Below are positions 55,793 to 64,000 of a stretch of 64,000 nucleotides of DNA, piece after piece (the first letter of the stretch is position 1; each line of letters opens with the position of its first letter). Source of the DNA: Pseudomonas parafulva NBRC 16636 = DSM 17004 (GTDB lineage Bacteria; Pseudomonadota; Gammaproteobacteria; Pseudomonadales; Pseudomonadaceae). The stretch spans positions 1 through 64,000 of the forward strand of contig NZ_BBIU01000011.1 in the NCBI RefSeq assembly GCF_000730645.1, given 5' to 3'. The notes under the pieces are model-generated. The model ran no database searches, was not told where the DNA came from, and saw only the letters and a program-made list of their open reading frames with translations. A program made the translations under genes and the position numbers.

Positions 55793-56800
55793 TTATCGAA
55801 ACAACGACTCGCTGGACAAGCCGTTCTTCTCGAGGATTTCGCGCAGACGCTTAAGCCCTTCTACCTGGATCTGCCGAACGCGCTCACGGGTCAGGCCGAT
55901 CTCCAGCCCGACATCTTCCAACGTGCTGCTCTCGTGGCCACGCAGGCCAAAACGACGCACTACCACCTCGCGTTGTTTATCGGTCAGTTCACCCAGCCAC
56001 TGATCGATGCTCTGGGACAGATCATCGTCCTGGAGCAGTTCGAAAGGATCGGTCGGGCGGTCGTCAGTGAGCGTATCGAGCAAGGTCTTGTCTGAGTCCG
56101 GCCCCAGCGAAACGTCGACTGACGATACCCGCTCGTTGAGACCGAGCATACGCTTGACCTCCGCAACGGGCTTTTCCAGCAGGGTAGCGATTTCTTCCGG
56201 CGAAGGCTCGTGATCCAGTTTCTGGGTGAGCTCTCGGGCTGCACGCAGATAAACGTTCAGCTCCTTGACCACGTGGATGGGCAAGCGGATGGTGCGGGTC
56301 TGGTTCATGATCGCCCGCTCGATGGTCTGGCGAATCCACCATGTAGCGTAGGTGGAAAAGCGGAAACCACGCTCCGGGTCAAATTTCTCAACGGCACGGA
56401 TCAACCCCAGGTTGCCCTCCTCGATCAGATCGAGCAACGACAAGCCACGGTTCACGTAACGGCGGGCAATTTTCACAACCAGGCGCAGGTTGCTTTCGAT
56501 CATGCGTTTGCGGCCAGCAGGGTCGCCTTTTTGCGACAATCGCGCAAAATGCACTTCCTCTTCCGGCGACAAAAGGGGCGAGAAGCCGATCTCATTGAGG
56601 TACAGCTGGGTGGCATCGAGCGCCCGGCTGTAATCGATGTACTTGTGTTGTTTGAGCGAAGGGCCCGACTTGGCCCTGGTCCGAACCGAGGATACAGCAG
56701 GTTCGTCTGACACCACATCCGTTTCCAAAACGATACCCGTCTCCATGAGGAGGACGTCATCGTCGATGTCAAACTCCGGCGCTTCTTTACTGAGAGCCAT
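55793..56800 (-). CDS. rpoS: RNA polymerase sigma factor RpoS
   Basis: A 335-residue stationary-phase sigma factor. Region 1.2/2 has [27 protein letters not shown] and [43 protein letters not shown]; region 3 has [19 protein letters not shown]; region 4 HTH is [30 protein letters not shown]. It follows nlpD by 108 bp. Length is typical for the pseudomonad protein. Confidence 0.98.
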   Translation of the reverse strand: MALSKEAPEFDIDDDVLLMETGIVLETDVVSDEPAVSSVRTRAKSGPSLKQHKYIDYSRALDATQLYLNEIGFSPLLSPEEEVHFARLSQKGDPAGRKRMIESNLRLVVKIARRYVNRGLSLLDLIEEGNLGLIRAVEKFDPERGFRFSTYATWWIRQTIERAIMNQTRTIRLPIHVVKELNVYLRAARELTQKLDHEPSPEEIATLLEKPVAEVKRMLGLNERVSSVDVSLGPDSDKTLLDTLTDDRPTDPFELLQDDDLSQSIDQWLGELTDKQREVVVRRFGLRGHESSTLEDVGLEIGLTRERVRQIQVEGLKRLREILEKNGLSSESLFR

Positions 56801-56908
56801 TGTTATAGTCCTTTGCTGAGTTCGAACTCAGACTCAAGCGGCACCTGTATCCCTGGCAGCGCTGGAGCCTGTCCCCTCTACGTCACGGGAAACAGGCTGG
56901 TACAACGG

Positions 56909-57757
56909 TCAACGACGTGGCAGGAACTGGAGAGGATCGACGGGCTTGCCCTGGCGGCGAATCTCGAAATGCAGCTTCACCCTGTCTGTGCCTGTGGACC
57001 CCATTTCAGCAATCGACTGCCCTGCCTTGACCTGCTGCCCCTCCCGAACCAACAGCCTGCGGTTGTGACCGTAGGCACTGACGTAGGTATCGCTGTGTTT
57101 GATGATGATCAACTCGCCGTAGCCCCTTAAACCACTCCCGGCGTAGACCACTGTACCACCCGACGCAGCAAAAACAGGCTGTCCCAAATCACCGGCGATA
57201 TCAATGCCTTTATTCAAACTACCGTTTGAAGCAAATTTTCCAATCAGCACCCCGTTGGCCGGCCATGTCCAGCCACCCACCGCACGTTCTGCAGCGGGCA
57301 CCGTAGCCACCACAGGGGCAGTGGTCGTAGTAACGGTTTTGGTGGTGCTGGCAGGGGCCGCCGGCGAGGTGCCCACCGGACGACGGGTCACGGTGGTACG
57401 GCTGGAGGAAGACGGGCTGGCAACCACCGTCGTGCTGCCCGACGCACCCGTGCTGAAACGAATGGCCTGGCCGGGGCGTATGGTGTAGGGCGGTGCGATA
57501 CCGTTGCGGGCGGCCAGCTCTTTGTAGTCCCAGCCATAGCGGAAAGCGATGGAAAACAGCGTGTCACCCGGTTTGACCACGTATTGCCCGGACGTCACCG
57601 TCGGCCGTTTGGGCGCAGCGCTGTTGCGGTCGACCACCCGTGCGTTGTTGCTACCGCTGCTGGAGCACCCCACCAGCAGCGCGCCCAGGGCCATGGCGAG
57701 CACCACGAGCTTGAAAGCCGAGCTGTCCTTGCGCTGCCGAAAGACTGTGTGAACCAC
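56909..57757 (-). CDS. nlpD: Murein hydrolase activator NlpD
   Basis: A 282-residue lipoprotein: lipobox LLVGCSSSG near residue 30, a LysM domain (YVVKPGDTLFSIAFRYGWDYKELAARNGI), a Thr/Ala/Pro-rich linker, and a LytM/M23 domain (GIDIAGDLGQPVFAASGGTVVYAG and ISA-type YGHNRRLLVREGQ). As in NlpD the zinc site is incomplete, so it activates amidases rather than cutting. The GTG at 57757 is chosen because AGGGGA lies 6 nt upstream; an ATG five codons earlier contains that site. Confidence 0.92.
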   Translation of the reverse strand: MVHTVFRQRKDSSAFKLVVLAMALGALLVGCSSSGSNNARVVDRNSAAPKRPTVTSGQYVVKPGDTLFSIAFRYGWDYKELAARNGIAPPYTIRPGQAIRFSTGASGSTTVVASPSSSSRTTVTRRPVGTSPAAPASTTKTVTTTTAPVVATVPAAERAVGGWTWPANGVLIGKFASNGSLNKGIDIAGDLGQPVFAASGGTVVYAGSGLRGYGELIIIKHSDTYVSAYGHNRRLLVREGQQVKAGQSIAEMGSTGTDRVKLHFEIRRQGKPVDPLQFLPRR

Positions 57758-57945
57758 CCGCGCTCCCCTCATGGTGCCGAAATCTTCTTTGAACAAGAAA
57801 TGCAATAGTATTGCAATTATAACGAAGCTCGCCGGCATTCCCAGGCAGATGCAACACGCTGCTGCAAAGGCCGATCATAGGCCGGCGCAACCTGTGCGTA
57901 CCGCCTGATAGACAGGACGACGCGGCAAGAATTCGCTGCTGTTGT

Positions 57946-57974
57946 AAAAATAGCCCGCCGGTAAGGCCGGCGGC

Positions 57975-57975
<1 letters not shown>
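57946..57975 (-). terminator. Terminator overlapping the pcm stop codon
   Basis: Stem AGCCgCCGG/CCGGcGGGCT directly at the pcm stop codon, followed by ATTTTT. It may separate pcm from nlpD-rpoS. Confidence 0.8.
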
Positions 57976-59385
<1,410 letters not shown>

Positions 59386-59398
<13 letters not shown>

Positions 59399-60444
59399 GG
59401 GCTGTCCGTCTGCCCTGCCGGCACCAGATCCACCACTTCGCGCACTACTACGGTGGCGAAGCATCCGGCCGGAAGGACGAATTCCAGTTGCAGGATATCA
59501 GGCTCGGGATAATGCCACGTCAGGCCGCCAATAGGGAGCCGCATGATGCGCCGTTCGTGATCCATGCCCGCCTGCGACAACCAGTGGCAGAGTGCTGGCT
59601 GACGCGCGGCGATGGCATTTTCCAAGTCTGCGCAGGCGCCAGCAGCGGGTGACGCGCCTTCGCCCCACAACGGGCCGGTGGGGTGCAGGTCGAGCACCGC
59701 CAGCCGTGGGTCACTGCATTCGGCCTCACCCGCCGGGAAGAAACTGCGGCTATCGGTGAAGGCCAGCAAATCGCCTACCTGCGCCTGGTCCCAGTTGCCT
59801 TGGGCCACGCGCGCAGCCAGCACCTGGTTGAACAGATAGCTGCGCCCGGCCGAGAGCAACCGCGAGCGCACGTTGCGCTGCTCGGGCAGGGCCTTGCGTG
59901 CCGCCCACTCGAGGGCATCCTGCACATTGCCACCGCCGTGACCGAAGCGCTGGGTACCGAAGTAGTTGGGCACCCCTTGCTGCTTGAGCAGCGCCAAACG
60001 CGCATCGATGGCCTGGTGATCTGCCTTGAGGGCCGTGAGGCGCAAGGTGAAACCGTTGGCGGAGTGGGCGCCACGCTGCAACTTGCGCTGGTGGCGCACC
60101 TGCTTGAGCACGCGCAGGCTGGCATCTTCGGCCCGCGAAAGGTCCGGGTCGGCCTTGCCAGGCAAGTGCAGGCTGAACCACTGGCGGGTCAGCGCCTGGC
60201 GGTCCTTGAGCCCGGCGTAGCTGATAGCACGCGCTGGCACACCCGCAGCACGGGCCAGGCGGCGAGCGGCCTCCTCGGTGTTGAGGTCGCGCTTTTCCAC
60301 CCATAGCCACAGGTGTTCGCCCTGCCCGGACAACGGAATATCCAGCACTTCATCCACCTGGAAGTCTTCAGCTACCGCCTTGAGTACGGCGCTGCCCAGG
60401 GGTTCGCCCGATGCGCGCGGGCCCAGCAGTTCCTGTTCGGTCAT
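59386..60444 (-). CDS. truD: tRNA pseudouridine(13) synthase TruD
   Basis: A 352-residue pseudouridine synthase. The catalytic aspartate lies in [17 protein letters not shown] near residue 79, with [12 protein letters not shown] near residue 160 and [21 protein letters not shown] helix following. The ATG at 60444 overlaps the ispF stop (ATGA). It overlaps surE by 13 nt, so the ispF-truD-surE-pcm row is tightly coupled. Confidence 0.96.
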
Positions 60445-60914
60445 GCTGGCAGCAGCAGGGCAACCGAATGCACGGCAATCCCCTCCTCGCGGCCTGCGAA
60501 GCCCAGTTTTTCGGTGGTAGTGGCCTTGACGTTGACCTGATCGAGGCCAACCTGCAGGTCGTCGGCCAGCAGTTGGCGCATGGTGTCGATATGCGGCGCC
60601 ATCTTGGGCGCCTGGGCGACGATGGTGGCATCCACATTGCCCACCTTCCAACCCTTGGCCTGGACCACACTCAGCACATGGCGCAGCAGCACACGGCTGT
60701 CCGCGCCCTTGAACTGCGGGTCAGTGTCGGGGAAGTGCTTGCCGATATCGCCCAGGGCCGCAGCACCGAGCAGCGCATCGCTCACGGCGTGCAGCAGCAC
60801 GTCGCCATCAGAGTGGGCCAGAAGGCCGTATTTGTGGGGGATACGCACCCCGCCCAGGGTAATGAAAGCACCGTCGCAGAAACGGTGCACATCGTAGCCG
60901 TGGCCAATACGCAT
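60441..60914 (-). CDS. ispF: 2-C-methyl-D-erythritol 2,4-cyclodiphosphate synthase IspF
   Basis: A 157-residue isoprenoid (MEP pathway) enzyme. Metal ligands in [11 protein letters not shown] (Asp8, His10) and in [19 protein letters not shown] near residue 34; the C-terminal region has [22 protein letters not shown]. Its ribosome site (AGGGCG) lies within the terminator hairpin of fghA. Overlaps truD by 4 nt. Confidence 0.98.
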   Translation of the reverse strand: MRIGHGYDVHRFCDGAFITLGGVRIPHKYGLLAHSDGDVLLHAVSDALLGAAALGDIGKHFPDTDPQFKGADSRVLLRHVLSVVQAKGWKVGNVDATIVAQAPKMAPHIDTMRQLLADDLQVGLDQVNVKATTTEKLGFAGREEGIAVHSVALLLPA

Positions 60915-60915
60915 A

Positions 60916-60943
60916 GAAAAACGCCCTGAATGAGTCAGGGCGT
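60916..60943 (-). terminator. Terminator between fghA and ispF
   Basis: Stem ACGCCCTGA/TCAGGGCGT with five T on the minus strand, directly before the ispF start codon. The 3' arm contains AGGGCG, the only ribosome-site-like sequence for ispF. Confidence 0.88.
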
Positions 60944-60964
60944 GATTCTACCTGTATTTGCAGG

Positions 60965-61816
60965 CTAGCGCCCCAATGCCGCGGCGTGATGGCGCAGGTG
61001 GTCCTCGATGAAACTGGCAATGAAGTAATAACTGTGGTCATAGCCAGGTTGCAGGCGCAAGGTCAGGTCGTGACCGCCTTTGCGCGCAGCCTGCTCGAGT
61101 GCTTCAGGCTTGAGCTGCTTTTCCAGGAAATCATCGCGGTCGCCCTGGTCCACCAGCAACGGTGGGCACTGCCCGGCCAGGGTTTCGGCCAGCAGCACGC
61201 TGGCGTCCCACTCGCGCCAGCGGGCGCGGTCTTCCCCCAGGTAGCGGCTGAACGCCTTCTCGCCCCATGGGCAATCCATGGGGTTGCTGATGGGTGAAAA
61301 CGCCGATACCGCGCGGTAGCGCCCCGGGTTGCGCAAGGCGCACACCAGCGCGCCGTGCCCGCCCATGGAATGGCCACTGATGCTGCGCTCCCCCGACGCG
61401 GGGAAGTGTGCCTCGATCAGCGCGGGCAACTCCTGCACCACATAGTCATGCATGCGGTAGTGCTGGGCCCAGGGTTGCTGGGTAGCATTCAGGTAGAACC
61501 CGGCGCCCAGGCCGAAGTCCCAGGCACCGTCGGGGTCGCCCGGTACCTGCTCGCCACGCGGGCTGGTATCGGGCGCCACAATGATCAACCCAAGCTCCGC
61601 AGCCAGGCGCTGGGCACCGGCCTTCTGCATGAAGTTCTCGTCGGTGCAGGTCAGGCCGCTTAGCCAGTACAGCACCGGCAGCTTGGCGCCCTGCTCCGCT
61701 TGTGGCGGCAGGTACACAGCGAACACCATGTCGCAGCCCAGCACCTTGGAGTGATGCCGGTAACGCTTGTGCCAGCCGCCGAAGCTTTTCTGGCAGGAGA
61801 TGTTGTCCAGGCTCAT
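60965..61816 (-). CDS. fghA: S-formylglutathione hydrolase FghA
   Basis: A 283-residue alpha/beta-hydrolase that releases formate and glutathione, the second step of formaldehyde detoxification. The nucleophile is in [17 protein letters not shown] near residue 148; the oxyanion region is [16 protein letters not shown], and the catalytic histidine is in [16 protein letters not shown] near residue 258. It follows frmA by 8 bp. Confidence 0.97.
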   Translation of the reverse strand: MSLDNISCQKSFGGWHKRYRHHSKVLGCDMVFAVYLPPQAEQGAKLPVLYWLSGLTCTDENFMQKAGAQRLAAELGLIIVAPDTSPRGEQVPGDPDGAWDFGLGAGFYLNATQQPWAQHYRMHDYVVQELPALIEAHFPASGERSISGHSMGGHGALVCALRNPGRYRAVSAFSPISNPMDCPWGEKAFSRYLGEDRARWREWDASVLLAETLAGQCPPLLVDQGDRDDFLEKQLKPEALEQAARKGGHDLTLRLQPGYDHSYYFIASFIEDHLRHHAAALGR

Positions 61817-61824
61817 GGCAAACC

Positions 61825-63021
<1,197 letters not shown>

Positions 63022-63044
63022 TTATTGCTGCACAGGGACAATCA

Positions 63045-63941
63045 ATGCTTAGCCGTTGGGAAGGCATAGACGAATTCGTTGCGGTGGCCGAGTCTGGCCA
63101 GTTCACGGCGGCGGCCGAACGCCTGGGGGTTTCGTCATCCCATGTGAGCCGCCAGATCGCCCGCCTTGAAGAGCGCGTACAAACACGCCTGCTGTACCGC
63201 AGTACCCGCCGGGTGACGCTGACGGAGGCGGGGCAGACCTTTTTGCAGCATTGCCAGCGCCTGCAAGACGGCCGCGAGGAAGCGCTGCGCGCCATGGGTG
63301 ACCTGGCCAGCGAGCCCAAGGGGCTGCTGCGCATGACCTGCGCGGTGGCGTATGGCGAGCGGTTTATCGTGCCGCTGGTGACGCGTTTCATGGCCCTGTA
63401 CCCGCAGTTGCGGGTGGACGTGGAACTGAGCAACCACACCCTCGACCTGGTGCATCACGGCATGGACCTGGCGATAAGGCTGGGCCGCCTGGCCGACTCT
63501 CGCCTGGTGGCCACGCGCCTGGCGCCACGGCGCATGTACCTGTGTGCCTCACCCGCCTACCTTGAACGCTACGGCAGGCCACACAGCGTGTCCGAGCTCG
63601 CCCGCCACAACTGCCTGATCGGCAGCTCGGACGTGTGGGCGCTGCAGCTGGAAGGGCGCGAGCTCAGCCAACGGGTGCAAGGCAACTGGCGCTGCAACAG
63701 CGGGCAGGCAGTGCTGGATGCTGCGCTGCAGGGGATCGGGTTGTGCCAGTTGCCGGACTACTACGTGCTGGAGCACCTGAACACTGGGGCGCTGGTGTCA
63801 CTGCTGGAGGCACACCAGCCGCCGAATACGGCAGTGTGGGCGCTGTATCCACAGCAACGGCACTTGTCGCCGAAGGTGCGGCGGTTGGTGGATTACCTGA
63901 AGCAAGGGTTGACGGGGTTGCCGGAGTATCGTTTCGGCTGA
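63045..63941 (+). CDS. LysR-type transcriptional regulator next to frmA
   Basis: A 298-residue LysR-family regulator. N-terminal HTH region FVAVAESGQFTAAAERLGVSSSHVSRQIARLEERV, then an effector-binding domain with LVHHGMDLAIRLGRLADSRLVATRLAP. Its start is 108 bp from frmA on the other strand, a layout that often means it regulates the neighbour; the inducer could be a formaldehyde adduct but this is inferred. Confidence 0.9.
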   Translation: MLSRWEGIDEFVAVAESGQFTAAAERLGVSSSHVSRQIARLEERVQTRLLYRSTRRVTLTEAGQTFLQHCQRLQDGREEALRAMGDLASEPKGLLRMTCAVAYGERFIVPLVTRFMALYPQLRVDVELSNHTLDLVHHGMDLAIRLGRLADSRLVATRLAPRRMYLCASPAYLERYGRPHSVSELARHNCLIGSSDVWALQLEGRELSQRVQGNWRCNSGQAVLDAALQGIGLCQLPDYYVLEHLNTGALVSLLEAHQPPNTAVWALYPQQRHLSPKVRRLVDYLKQGLTGLPEYRFG

Positions 63942-64000
63942 AGGGGTGTGCTGCTAATACTGGCGACCATCAGCGCCTACCCGCCCAGCGCTGGCGCAAC

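Noticed and set aside
63942..64000. Gene start at the right edge
   Set aside because: Too short to support any feature.

Overview
The window reads as one contiguous stretch of the core chromosome of a Pseudomonas putida-group bacterium. It is GC-rich and almost fully coding. The evidence for the genus is the gene order (pcm-nlpD-rpoS-rsmZ-fdxA-mutS; cinA-recA-recX; gacS-ldhA; fpr/finR; a late cobalamin operon) together with a perfect inverted pair of the GCGGGTTTACCCGCG-type REP element common in P. putida. I recognise about 66 protein genes, one small regulatory RNA (RsmZ) and one cobalamin riboswitch. I see no tRNA, rRNA, CRISPR array, insertion sequence or prophage. All family calls come from reading motifs by eye; no database was searched.

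Layout. 1-3.3 kb: a periplasmic glutathione-peroxidase-like protein, an overlooked 40-residue membrane ORF, an MFS transporter and a secreted GH5 glycosidase, all on the minus strand. 3.4-12.5 kb: ten minus-strand genes (cobO-cobB-bluB-cbiB-cobD-cobQ-cobU-cobT-cobC-cobS), nearly all joined by 4-8 nt overlaps or 1 nt gaps, behind a cobalamin riboswitch. They cover adenosylation, a,c-amidation, side-chain attachment and nucleotide-loop assembly, plus oxygen-dependent lower-ligand synthesis. 12.6-17.3 kb: a more accessory-looking patch with an unrecognised 192-residue protein, an 847-residue toxin-like protein with a C-terminal ADP-ribosyltransferase domain, and a sorbosone-dehydrogenase-like lipoprotein. 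17.3-31 kb: two NlpC/P60 lipoproteins, hda, a PerM-like permease, a DUF2066 protein, purM-purN, small conserved proteins, mazG, a REP pair, relA, rlmD and cysM.

31-37 kb: a two-component pair divergent from the hybrid kinase gacS, followed by ldhA. 37-47 kb: small lipoproteins and redox proteins, tag, ttcA, a Yip1-family membrane protein, sprT, fpr/finR, dgkA, an ErdR-like response regulator and a DTW-domain tRNA modifier. 47-55 kb: a PA3611-like secreted protein, a LOG-family protein, recX-recA with a LexA box, pncC, a glycosyltransferase-like protein, mutS and fdxA. 55-61 kb: rsmZ with an upstream GacA-type site, then rpoS-nlpD-pcm-surE-truD-ispF on the minus strand. 61-64 kb: formaldehyde detoxification (fghA, frmA) with a divergent LysR regulator.

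Connections. GacS at 33-36 kb is the sensor of the pathway that activates rsmZ at 55.4 kb, next to rpoS, so two layers of post-exponential control lie 20 kb apart; relA adds the stringent response. The best candidate for an under-described system is the ADP-ribosyltransferase toxin at 13.3-15.8 kb, which has no obvious immunity gene in tandem. Other points of interest are the coupled 40-residue membrane ORF, the unassigned glycosyltransferase-like gene before mutS, heptamer repeat arrays upstream of purM, a long hairpin between the NlpC/P60 genes, and a terminator hairpin that appears to contain the ispF ribosome-binding site.
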